A DNA stretch of 18,302 bases, from positions 1 through 18,302 of the forward strand of contig JAFYOG010000005.1 of the NCBI GenBank assembly GCA_017560285.1. The letters run 5' to 3'. Position numbers and translations under genes: made by a program. Positions 7,309 to 14,838 of this stretch are shown here, one piece after another. Source of the stretch: Clostridia bacterium. GTDB taxonomy: Bacteria > Bacillota > Clostridia > Oscillospirales > CAG-382. The notes beneath the pieces were generated by a model. The model saw nothing but the letters and a program-made list of their open reading frames with translations, searched no databases and had not been told where the DNA came from. Position 1 is the stretch's first letter, and every line of letters begins with the position of its first letter.

Positions 7309-10300
7309 TTACCTGTTTTCGCTGTCCTTAAACTCTTTTGCAACTTTATCAAGCAATGCTTCGTAATCTTCGGGTTCGGGTGCAGACAAGATTACGTCTC
7401 TTATCTTTCTTTGAATAATATCGATAACGATATTTTCGCTTGCTGCAGGAGCACGCAAATGCTTCATATAGAGGGCGTAGTTACGCTTTAATAGGTTAAG
7501 CTCATCGGTCAAACGGGTACATAATACGAACTTAACGTCTTCTTCCTTTTCCCACTTGGAATATTCCTCGCGGAATACGTCGATAACCGCCTCTACCATA
7601 GAGGTAATTTCGGAAATATAACGACCGGAATTAGGAAGTGTGCAATAGAACATCAAAGGAATTGCGAACAAGCTGGTTGCGTTTTCTACGTACAACGCGC
7701 CGTCATCTTCGCGCTCTGCGGGGTTCCAATTCTTTTCGCCGCTTACGCGTTTTTGCTTGTTTTCGCGCAAGATATCCTTCAATTTATCCATGCTGTTCTG
7801 GGTGCCGTCGCAGTTATCGTACTGGCCGGGGTCTTCCATATCGGGAAGCATATAGGTTAAATTGAATCGAGCCATATCGCGGAAGAATTCGGTATTTTCG
7901 TAATTGCAGTTCTTAGCTTCGCTCATTGCTCTCTTACGGTTCTTAATAAGGTTAATATCCTCTACTACCTTGGAGTTAACGTAAAGGGCATCTAAAACCT
8001 CATAGAATTCATCACACAAGGTGCCGTTAGGAACGGTTAGTTCTACATCGCGGTTATCGGAATCGCGATACAAGAACACCTTCTTGCCGTTAGCTACGGC
8101 AGACAAGGGTCTTTGCTGAATTGCATGGTGTACAAGACCGTAAATAAATGCTTTATGTATCTTACGAATTACCTGATCCTGATAAGCAAAATCAAGCTCG
8201 GGCATGCTCTTAATAGAATCCCAAGATTTATCGATATGGGTAGAGATTGCCGCATTCTTTGTGGAATCGGGGCCGATTAATCTTGCATAATCGGTATATG
8301 CCTTATGGTAGGTACCTGCGTTCTTCTTACCGGTTTCGGTTTCGAAGGGTGCGGCAAACTTCTTTAGCTTGTTAGGAGTAAGGTTGTAAAGCGCGTTGTA
8401 GAAGTGAATTTCGTATTTGGAAACGGTTTCTACAGCCTCGCCGTTGGGCATAAGATCCTTCACGCGGAACTTTCTGTTGTCCAACAAAATCTTGTTGTAT
8501 GCACAAACCTTAATTTCGCGGGGTTCTTCGTTGGTTGCACGCTGAATAGAGGGTGCTGCAATACGTTCGCCCATTGCAACAACTTCGCTAATATGGCGCT
8601 GTGCATCTGCAACGGTAACCTGTTCGAACACCTGAGCATCGCCACCGTTTTCGCTACGCAAGCGGATGCGTTCCTTAAGACGCTGTTCCAGCTCGATCGC
8701 GCCGATAATATCCTTATCGATATCATCGCACTTTTCTCTTACGCTGGACTTGAAGTAGCCCATAAGAATATCGTCGAAAATATTTACGCGACGATCTTCT
8801 TCGATATATCCGCCGCCGGATTTATCCAATTCAAGCTTAAAGATAGCGTTGTTCTTAACTGCATCGAAGATACCGCCGTTGATATCGGAGTTCAACATGG
8901 TGGTTTCTTTTTGTGCCTTCTGCAAGGAATACTTGCTCAATTCCTGTAACAAGGATTCGGTAGCACAGATATTCACGCAGGAATCGCCCTTCTTGTACTG
9001 CAATTCGTCAACCAAATCGATCTTCTTGCGGCCAAGCTCTTTAACCTTATAAACAAAGGTGTTAAAGAACTGCTCGAACTGCTCGGAGAACGCCTTAACG
9101 TATGCATAAGCCTTGAAGTATGCGGTATGCACTGCTGTCTTCTTGCAGTAATCCTCCAATGCCATGAAGTAGCCGGGGATATCCTGTGTAGCTTCTTCGT
9201 TAAGCTTCTTATAGCCCTTAAGCTTATCGAACAAGGAGGGTTCCTTTTCGATTTCGCCAAGGCTTTCTATGCCGATAACTCTTTCCTTGGCAAACTTAAA
9301 TTCGTATTCCTTATTTTTAAAGGTTGCGATAGTTTCTTCTGCGCTTGCTCGGCCATCGTTTTTAATTCCCTTTTGGAATTCTTCCATCAAGCGGTAAAGC
9401 ACAAAACGTACTGCGCAGGGGTGGAAGATTTCGCCCTGAGCGTTCTTAATAAGGCTTTCGATGCTATAGGTATCGTTAATTGCAATGGTTTTCTGTTCGT
9501 TGGTATACAACGCATCTACCCAACGGCCAACAATGCCCTCGATAATAGAGCTACCGTCCTTGCCCTTGGTTTCTACTACGTTGCGGTATGCGCTAAGAGA
9601 ATCGATTGCATCGGAAATCTTATCCTCGGTATCGCCAAAGGATGCGGTTTCCCAGTGCTTTGCATTGGTATATACTTCTGCAAAACGCTTATCTCTTAAT
9701 ACAACGTTGTAAACCTGTTCCTCGAAGCTTGCCTTAAAACGCTTGATTCTGGATTCAATCTCTTCGAGCTCGAAGGTGTTGTTAATATCTACAGAGAAGG
9801 AATCCTTTGCGTTGCTTAAGGTATCGCAATAGATTTTGCCATCGGGATCCCAAGTAGACATAGGCACGCCACGCTTTTTCTGCTCTGCCTTATATGCGCT
9901 GATTGCATTATCATATTTTGTCCACTTTGTAGCATCGCCTTCGCCGCCAATGCTATCGATTGCAAGGTCGTATGCAACGTAATCTGCAACCTTTTCGTAA
10001 GGATAACGGATAACGCCCGCGCCGATACCACCAAAACGGTTGCGGCCATAGTTGCCGGGCTTTGTCATTTCTTTAATAATATTGTCTTCTACAGAGAAGG
10101 CTTTCTTCTGCATAGGACCGATATTCTGCTCGTAAAGCGCCTGTGCAGCCTGCTCGATATACTGACCAATGCTGATCATTGTGCTGTCCTCGGCATCCTG
10201 ACCATCCATAAGGAAGCAGAAATCCATAGGAAGCAAGGATAAGGTTTTTTGCATATCAGAGCCTGCGATAGATACGTTAACGTGCAAATCGCTAAACTGC

Positions 10301-11022
10301 TTTAGGTCTTCGTCCAAATCGATAAATCCGGAACCCTTCATCATAAACGCATTCAATTCCTTAATGGTTGCGTATGCGTTACGTGCTTGGCTATCTCTTT
10401 CGGTCTGGGAATCGATAACGCTGTCTAAGGTTTCGGGCAACAAAATTAAAGAGCGTACGATAAGGCTGGTGTTGGGATACTTTTCCTTAACGTAATCGCG
10501 GATAAACATACATAAAGGAAGAATAATACCAGAACCGGTACCACCGGATGCGGTAGATGCAATAACAACACGCATTGCTTGGCGCATTTCCTTACCGGTT
10601 TTACGGAACAAATCGTCGATAGAATCGTACAAGGGACGAATCTTGCCGGTTTTGATGGTGGTATTTAATGCCAAACGGGAAATAGCACGAACCTGACCTG
10701 CACCTTCAGATACAGTCTTATCGTACATAACCGCATTTTTGGGGAACCACTTCTTACGAGCTTCTTCATCGTAATCCAAATAGCTACCTACGGTCTGGGT
10801 GTTAGAGGTCTGTACCCAATAGATTTTGTTTTTGCCGTTGGCAACGTCGGAAAGGTCGTTAACGTTGGTATCCAAGCATAAGAAATTTATGTTCTCTTTT
10901 TCGGCAGGAGCACATAAATCGCAAACTTTTTTAACAATTTTACAACCTGTACCGCCGACACCAACAAATAAAGTGGGGGCTGCAACTTCATTGGGCTTCA
11001 AATTTTCAATCTTGTTTTCCAT
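7309..11022 (-). CDS. Tubulin/FtsZ-superfamily GTPase (tubulin-like domain protein)
   Basis: A 1237-residue soluble protein. Near the N-terminus 'FVGVGGTGCKIV' (residues 19-30) matches the first nucleotide-binding loop of the superfamily, 'LCLDTN' (49-54) resembles the FtsZ strand ending in NTD, 'GAGQVR' (107-112) is a further glycine loop, and 'SGGTGSG' (159-165) is the tubulin/FtsZ signature (G)GGTGSG that contacts the phosphates. This fits the Tubulin_2-type (PF13809) family rather than FtsZ: FtsZ is about 350-400 residues, while this one carries some 800 extra, mostly helical residues. I do not see a clear FtsZ-like T7 loop, so polymer-driven GTP hydrolysis is not certain. AAAGGAG lies 7 bases before the ATG. 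The gene is second in the operon, 17 bp after the vWA gene. Families of this type have been proposed to drive membrane remodelling together with vWA proteins; the superfamily call is strong, the role is inferred. Confidence 0.9.
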   Translation of the reverse strand: MENKIENLKPNEVAAPTLFVGVGGTGCKIVKKVCDLCAPAEKENINFLCLDTNVNDLSDVANGKNKIYWVQTSNTQTVGSYLDYDEEARKKWFPKNAVMYDKTVSEGAGQVRAISRLALNTTIKTGKIRPLYDSIDDLFRKTGKEMRQAMRVVIASTASGGTGSGIILPLCMFIRDYVKEKYPNTSLIVRSLILLPETLDSVIDSQTERDSQARNAYATIKELNAFMMKGSGFIDLDEDLKQFSDLHVNVSIAGSDMQKTLSLLPMDFCFLMDGQDAEDSTMISIGQYIEQAAQALYEQNIGPMQKKAFSVEDNIIKEMTKPGNYGRNRFGGIGAGVIRYPYEKVADYVAYDLAIDSIGGEGDATKWTKYDNAISAYKAEQKKRGVPMSTWDPDGKIYCDTLSNAKDSFSVDINNTFELEEIESRIKRFKASFEEQVYNVVLRDKRFAEVYTNAKHWETASFGDTEDKISDAIDSLSAYRNVVETKGKDGSSIIEGIVGRWVDALYTNEQKTIAINDTYSIESLIKNAQGEIFHPCAVRFVLYRLMEEFQKGIKNDGRASAEETIATFKNKEYEFKFAKERVIGIESLGEIEKEPSLFDKLKGYKKLNEEATQDIPGYFMALEDYCKKTAVHTAYFKAYAYVKAFSEQFEQFFNTFVYKVKELGRKKIDLVDELQYKKGDSCVNICATESLLQELSKYSLQKAQKETTMLNSDINGGIFDAVKNNAIFKLELDKSGGGYIEEDRRVNIFDDILMGYFKSSVREKCDDIDKDIIGAIELEQRLKERIRLRSENGGDAQVFEQVTVADAQRHISEVVAMGERIAAPSIQRATNEEPREIKVCAYNKILLDNRKFRVKDLMPNGEAVETVSKYEIHFYNALYNLTPNKLKKFAAPFETETGKKNAGTYHKAYTDYARLIGPDSTKNAAISTHIDKSWDSIKSMPELDFAYQDQVIRKIHKAFIYGLVHHAIQQRPLSAVANGKKVFLYRDSDNRDVELTVPNGTLCDEFYEVLDALYVNSKVVEDINLIKNRKRAMSEAKNCNYENTEFFRDMARFNLTYMLPDMEDPGQYDNCDGTQNSMDKLKDILRENKQKRVSGEKNWNPAEREDDGALYVENATSLFAIPLMFYCTLPNSGRYISEITSMVEAVIDVFREEYSKWEKEEDVKFVLCTRLTDELNLLKRNYALYMKHLRAPAASENIVIDIIQRKIRDVILSAPEPEDYEALLDKVAKEFKDSENR

Positions 11023-11039
11023 TAGTTTTCTCCTTTAAT

Positions 11040-13589
11040 CTATTTCTTCTTAAAATTCAACTTTGTTGTTACCGTAAAGGGTTTTCTTGTTCCGGCGCTC
11101 ATCATTGTGCCCGAATAGCTTACTCGCATACCATGCTTAAGCTCAAAGGGCTTTTCGTTCTTGGGTACGCGCTCAAGCTTGCCGTTATCCTCGTTAAGCA
11201 CGTATTTAATACTGCCTATGGTGGCATCGGTTACGGTTGCAGTACCATATTTGCGAACGCTGTTACTGCGAACCTCGGCGCTGCGACGAACCTGCGATTT
11301 CTTTAGATAGCTTTCCTTGCCGGGCTTTACGTCCATTGCCAAGCCGGTTTTTGTTCCTGCGTATTTACAAAGCAGAATCAGCTGTCCTTTTTCCAGCTTG
11401 GGGGTAAATGCAGTAGATTTTGTCGCATCCTCGCCGTCGAAGATCATTGTGCTGTCCCGTTTGGTTGTGTTAATGCGCTTGGGCAACACCTTTATATGCA
11501 TAATTATCAAAATTAAAATTATAATTAAAAGCAGAATAAGTAATCTTATGGTCCACTTTAACCAAAGGGGCATTGTGCTTAAGGTTATGGTGGAGGAATC
11601 GTCCACGTAGGTAGTTCTGCCGATATGATCGGTATATGCGGCATTAACCTTTATAACGTAATCGCCCTCGGATATTCCGTCGGATTTATTAAGCTTTATT
11701 GTATAGCAGGAATCCTTTTCCACAGGGGTAACGGTATGCTGAATGCCGCCGCAATCTACGGTAAGCTCAACACGAGCGAATTCCTCGGCAGTTAGCTTAG
11801 CCCCGTTCATTTTTAGGTTTACATTAATAATTTGGCTTTTTTCCAAATCGGAAATTACTATGTAATCCTGCGGAGCCACAAGCTCTAGCTGTAGGGGAGA
11901 AAAATCATCGATAATGTTATAAGCAACGGTGGCAGATGCTTTTGCCTCGGTACTGCCCTGCTCTGTATAGGATACGCTAAAAGGAACCGAGCATTCCCCG
12001 CATACAGTGCCTTGGGGGTTAGAGGGGTCTTTGTAGCCAAGCTTTATTATATAATGGTCATCGGCAAATTCGGTAGTTATTGCCGCATTGCTGCCTTCTG
12101 CGTTCCATACAAGCGGCGCGCTCTTTAGCGCATCGCCGGTAAGCTGCTGACCTTTATAAAAGACCTTTGCGACGAAGGGCGCTCCCTCCAGCAATTTTTG
12201 CAACGAATAGGATTCCGAGCCACCGCTTATTTCAAGCTTAAGCTCGCCTGCGGGGCGGGCTACCACGTTTATACCGCCCTTGGGCCAACCAAAATCGGTG
12301 GAATCCTTGGTTATGGTATAGCCGCTTAGGTAGGTTACGGTTAACTGTGCCTCGAAGGAATCTCCCATATTAAGAGCAACCGGAACCGAACCGTTATAGC
12401 CATCGCAGGTTATGGGGTATTGCGTGCCGTTTACCGAATAACTGCCCTGATATTTAGTTTTACCAAGCAAATCGGATGAAATAAGCTTGCCGGTTTTTGC
12501 ATCCTTCATACCAAAGCTAACCATATAATTGCCCTCGTAAAGAGCGTTGGGATCTACGGTATTGCCTTCTTCGTCGGTAAATACAAAATCCAAATCCGCA
12601 TTGGGTTCATAATAAACCTCTATGCTGGTTGCATTGCCGTTATATTGTAACGTGCAATCGCCCGCTGCGCAATCATCATAGGTAACCATCATACCCTGCA
12701 AAGAGGAATCGGGAACCGATTCATAGGTTCCACATCCCGCTGTGCTGTATTTGGTAGTTGTGGAGCTAACCTTAGTGCCAACCTCTTTGCCGCTGCTGTC
12801 CACCAGCTTAAGGTCGGACAAATTACCGCCCTGAACAAAAACGATTAAGCGCTTCATAGAAATATCAAAGCTTACGTTCTTTCCGCTTATGCGGTTTTTA
12901 GGCAAGGTATCGCGACCGAAAATCATATTGCACATTTCGGTTAACGAGGATAAAACGTCGTTACTGTCGATTGCATGACGGCTAACGAAATATTCGTTTT
13001 GCGCCTTGGTCGGCATTAAAACCTCTTTGCCTATACCTAAGTACATACCTGTCATATTGGGGCCGGTATAGGTGTTGAATATGTTATCCAGATATTCCTT
13101 TGCCGCGTTATCTCGCATGGTGTGTCCTTCGTGGCTGTAGGAATCGCCGTCGGTAAGGACAATTACGTACTTTTTGCCGGCAGAAACGTTCTGAATACCC
13201 TGCACCGCCGCATCTACGCTCTCGATAGGCGTACCCTTTGCGTCGGGCGTATAAATATCCCTTATTGTAGTTGCCTGTGAAGCACCGTTAATTTTATAGG
13301 GATTTTCCATAGTATATTCTTTGCCACCAACAGTAATGGGGTGCATCGGATATATCAACAATGTATCCCCTGCGTTCAGCATAGATGCAAAAACTTCCAT
13401 TGCGTAGGTCGCACGGCACCATGCTTGGTTTGGCGAAGCTCCGTCTATATACATAGAACCGGAGTTATCGAACACTATGGCAATCGCACGGCTTTCGGTT
13501 GGCTTTGCCGCTTGAACAGTTGCGGTTCCAAAACACAACCCGGTAAATACCAAAACCACAGCCAAAAGCATACTTATGTGTCTTTTCAC
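11040..13589 (-). CDS. Secreted, membrane-anchored von Willebrand factor A protein
   Basis: An 849-residue type I membrane protein. Residues 1-27 form a signal peptide (basic start, hydrophobic core, likely cleavage after VQA). A vWA domain follows at about 34-220 with a complete metal-binding MIDAS: DNSGS at 41-45, T120 in 'GTPIES' and D147 in 'VLTDGD'. The rest of the outside part, to about 674, looks like a chain of beta-sandwich modules. A single membrane helix (about 677-699, very Leu/Ile-rich) is followed by a ~145-residue cytoplasmic tail that I cannot assign. The start is GTG (13587-13589), chosen because AGGAGG lies 9 bases upstream and the signal peptide begins there. It is the first gene of the operon, right behind the promoter. 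MIDAS domains bind protein ligands through a divalent metal, so this is probably the outside sensor or adhesin of the system, with the tail signalling to or anchoring the tubulin-like protein. Confidence 0.88.
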   Translation of the reverse strand: MKRHISMLLAVVLVFTGLCFGTATVQAAKPTESRAIAIVFDNSGSMYIDGASPNQAWCRATYAMEVFASMLNAGDTLLIYPMHPITVGGKEYTMENPYKINGASQATTIRDIYTPDAKGTPIESVDAAVQGIQNVSAGKKYVIVLTDGDSYSHEGHTMRDNAAKEYLDNIFNTYTGPNMTGMYLGIGKEVLMPTKAQNEYFVSRHAIDSNDVLSSLTEMCNMIFGRDTLPKNRISGKNVSFDISMKRLIVFVQGGNLSDLKLVDSSGKEVGTKVSSTTTKYSTAGCGTYESVPDSSLQGMMVTYDDCAAGDCTLQYNGNATSIEVYYEPNADLDFVFTDEEGNTVDPNALYEGNYMVSFGMKDAKTGKLISSDLLGKTKYQGSYSVNGTQYPITCDGYNGSVPVALNMGDSFEAQLTVTYLSGYTITKDSTDFGWPKGGINVVARPAGELKLEISGGSESYSLQKLLEGAPFVAKVFYKGQQLTGDALKSAPLVWNAEGSNAAITTEFADDHYIIKLGYKDPSNPQGTVCGECSVPFSVSYTEQGSTEAKASATVAYNIIDDFSPLQLELVAPQDYIVISDLEKSQIINVNLKMNGAKLTAEEFARVELTVDCGGIQHTVTPVEKDSCYTIKLNKSDGISEGDYVIKVNAAYTDHIGRTTYVDDSSTITLSTMPLWLKWTIRLLILLLIIILILIIMHIKVLPKRINTTKRDSTMIFDGEDATKSTAFTPKLEKGQLILLCKYAGTKTGLAMDVKPGKESYLKKSQVRRSAEVRSNSVRKYGTATVTDATIGSIKYVLNEDNGKLERVPKNEKPFELKHGMRVSYSGTMMSAGTRKPFTVTTKLNFKKK

Positions 13590-13598
13590 AAGCTATCG

Positions 13599-13604
13599 CC
13601 TCCT
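13599..13604 (-). promoter_or_regulatory. Consensus ribosome binding site for the vWA gene
   Basis: AGGAGG on the minus strand lies 9 bases before a GTG codon that opens a good signal peptide. It decides the non-ATG start; the next ATG (residue 7) would remove the basic N-region of the signal. Confidence 0.8.
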
Positions 13605-13654
13605 ATCTTTTTAAGTATTGTGTAATTTATTAACGTGTTAAAGCGCCTTGGGAC

Positions 13655-13694
13655 AAAAATGCACAACACAACGACCGTTATGTTGCACATTTTT
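13655..13694 (-). promoter_or_regulatory. Leader hairpin in the 5' UTR of the tubulin/vWA operon
   Basis: On the minus strand AAAAATGTGCAACA (13694-13681) pairs with TGTTGTGCATTTTT (13668-13655): 14 pairs with two adjacent G-U wobbles. Four more pairs (U-G, A-U, A-U, C-G) can form in the loop, closing on GGUC. It would begin about 9 bases after the expected transcription start. The 3' arm ends in five Ts, so it could act as an A/T-rich attenuator, as an mRNA-stabilising 5' hairpin, or at DNA level as an operator palindrome. Which one cannot be told from sequence. Confidence 0.55.
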
Positions 13695-13709
13695 CATAAG
13701 TTTTCTAAA

Positions 13710-13738
13710 ATTATATCACAACCGTTAAGAAAAATCAA
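13710..13738 (-). promoter_or_regulatory. Sigma-A-type promoter of the tubulin/vWA operon
   Basis: The minus strand shows TTGATT (13738-13733), a 17-bp spacer and a perfect TATAAT (13715-13710), with TGA directly before the -10, which is an extended -10 (TGn). Transcription should start near 13703, giving a leader of about 115 bases to the GTG at 13589. It lies after the terminator of the upstream gene, so the five-gene operon has its own promoter. Confidence 0.85.
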
Positions 13739-13769
13739 CAAATATATTAAAAAAACTTGTTATTTCGAC

Positions 13770-13805
13770 AAAAAACAGGCACAAAAATGTTACATTGTGC
13801 CTGTT
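13770..13805 (-). terminator. Intrinsic terminator of the metallophosphoesterase gene
   Basis: On the minus strand a perfect 11-bp stem (AACAGGCACAA / TTGTGCCTGTT) with a 10-base loop runs into a T tract (TTTTTT ending at 13770). It lies about 75 bases after the stop codon of the metallophosphoesterase gene and upstream of the next promoter. The plus direction has no T tract after it. Confidence 0.88.
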
Positions 13806-13880
13806 AAATTTGTTATTAAATTGTATAAGCGCCGCAAGACGCATTGCAACAAAAGGACGGTTTTAATACAAAATATTATT

Positions 13881-14585
13881 TTATTCTATAACCAACGGCA
13901 TAAAATCTAAATAATCTGCCGCCACAAGGGTGGCGGTTGCGCCTGCGATTTGGTGCACCAAGCGGCTTTTTTGCGCGCCGTGCAGGTGGCCGTAAAATAC
14001 CCTTTTTATTTGGTATTCGTGCAGTACGTCGCAAATGCGAAGGCATCTTACGTCCCCATAGGCGGGTGGGTAATGCAAAAACACCAACAGCTCTTTGTTG
14101 GGGAACTGCTCTTGCAGCTTTTTCCCTGCCAAAATAGAGGTACGCAGACGTTCGGATTCGCGGTTTACTATTTTTTCGTCGAATTCGCTGTAGTTGCTTT
14201 CGGGAAACCAGCCCCTTGTGCCGCAGATAATATAATCCTCGGCAACGTAGGCGTTGTTATAAAGGAAATCGATGCTGTATGCGCCGATGGAATCCCTAAA
14301 CTCGTAAAGCTTTTTCATTGTCTGCCACCAAAAATCGTGGTTGCCCTTGGCAATAATCTTTCTGCCGTTAAGGCTTTGGATAAAGCTTAAATCGGCAAGG
14401 GCATCCTCGGTACGCATTCCCCAAGAAATATCGCCGGGGATAATTACCGTATCGGTAGGCTTTACCACCGATTGCCAATTTTGAAGCAGACGTTGGGTGT
14501 GATTTTCCCACCTTGCGCCGAAAACGTCCATAGGTTTATCGGTGCTGTGGGATAAATGCAGGTCGGCGATTGTAAAAACAGACAT
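13881..14585 (-). CDS. Calcineurin-like metallophosphoesterase
   Basis: A 234-residue soluble protein with the full set of metallophosphoesterase metal ligands: D8-x-H10 ('ADLHLS'), GD at 51-52 ('GDISWG'), GNHD at 81-84, H171 ('FLHYPP') and GHLHG at 199-203. The fold uses two metal ions to hydrolyse phosphoesters; the substrate is unknown. 'GDISWG' and 'GNHDFWW' mark a Clostridia/Firmicutes subgroup usually called simply metallophosphoesterase. There is no signal peptide, so it is cytoplasmic. The start ATG at 14585 has AAGGTG about 7 bases upstream. It stands alone, divergent from the DUF1540 gene across 70 bp, and has its own terminator, so I see no evidence that it belongs to the vWA operon downstream. 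Confidence 0.9.
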   Translation of the reverse strand: MSVFTIADLHLSHSTDKPMDVFGARWENHTQRLLQNWQSVVKPTDTVIIPGDISWGMRTEDALADLSFIQSLNGRKIIAKGNHDFWWQTMKKLYEFRDSIGAYSIDFLYNNAYVAEDYIICGTRGWFPESNYSEFDEKIVNRESERLRTSILAGKKLQEQFPNKELLVFLHYPPAYGDVRCLRICDVLHEYQIKRVFYGHLHGAQKSRLVHQIAGATATLVAADYLDFMPLVIE

Positions 14586-14655
14586 TATATCGCACCTTAT
14601 AAAATAAAGTTTTTTGTAAATAATAATATTAAAACCAAAGAAAGGGTGAACGCTA
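14586..14655. other. 70-bp A/T-rich divergent intergenic region
   Basis: It separates the metallophosphoesterase (minus) from the DUF1540 gene (plus) and must hold promoters for both unless the genes are read through. It contains several TATTAT/TAATAT-like blocks but none with a convincing -35 at 16-18 bp, so I call no promoter. The plus-strand AAAGGG just before 14656 is the ribosome binding site of the DUF1540 gene. Confidence 0.5.
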
Positions 14656-14838
14656 ATGAACGATATTTCCTTTAACCAAATACCAAAGCATATTCACGGT
14701 ATAAGCTGCAGTGTTACCAACTGCGCATACCACGACGGAGTGCATTATTGCACCGCAAACGGAATTTTGGTTGGTCCTTCCACCGCCAAAAACGCCGCAC
14801 AAACCGTTTGTGCTACCTTTAAGCCCAAGCAGATGTAA
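14656..14838 (+). CDS. DUF1540 small cysteine-rich protein
   Basis: A 60-residue protein whose body follows the DUF1540 pattern: C18 and C23 ('CSVTNCAYH'), C32 ('YCTANGILVG') and C52 ('TVCATF'). In this family the four cysteines are thought to bind a metal; the function is not established, and many copies occur in spore-forming Firmicutes. AAAGGGTG lies about 7 bases before the ATG. The stop codon (14836-14838) touches the stop codon of thrC on the other strand (14839-14841), so the two transcripts must overlap unless they end inside the coding regions. A hairpin at 14797-14813 lies inside this gene. Confidence 0.88.
   Translation: MNDISFNQIPKHIHGISCSVTNCAYHDGVHYCTANGILVGPSTAKNAAQTVCATFKPKQM
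14797..14813 (-). terminator. Possible thrC terminator inside the DUF1540 gene
   Basis: A perfect 7-bp stem (GCACAAA / TTTGTGC) with a 3-base loop is followed on the minus strand by GGCGTTTTTGG. It lies 26 bases past the thrC stop codon. The T tract starts four bases late, so it is only a candidate. The plus direction has no T run of similar quality. Confidence 0.35.

Noticed and set aside
8404..9699. Two plus-strand open frames (8404-8949, 9127-9699)
   Set aside because: Both are antisense to the tubulin-like gene, have Cys/Phe-rich composition without domains, and no ribosome binding site of note.
350..13589. The operon as an antiphage defence island
   Set aside because: No nuclease, transposase, integrase, restriction or CRISPR gene is present, the neighbours are core genes, and the proteins fit membrane or cytoskeletal work better. 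A defence role is not excluded, but nothing in the sequence supports it.
13828..13848. Short imperfect inverted repeat near the end of the metallophosphoesterase gene
   Set aside because: The pairing is short (about 4-5 bp) with no T tract, and a much better terminator lies just downstream at 13770-13805.
13635..13910. 91-codon plus-strand frame in the intergenic region
   Set aside because: It runs through the leader hairpin, the promoter and the terminator, is very Lys/Asn/Ile-rich as A/T-rich noncoding DNA would be, and overlaps the end of the metallophosphoesterase gene.
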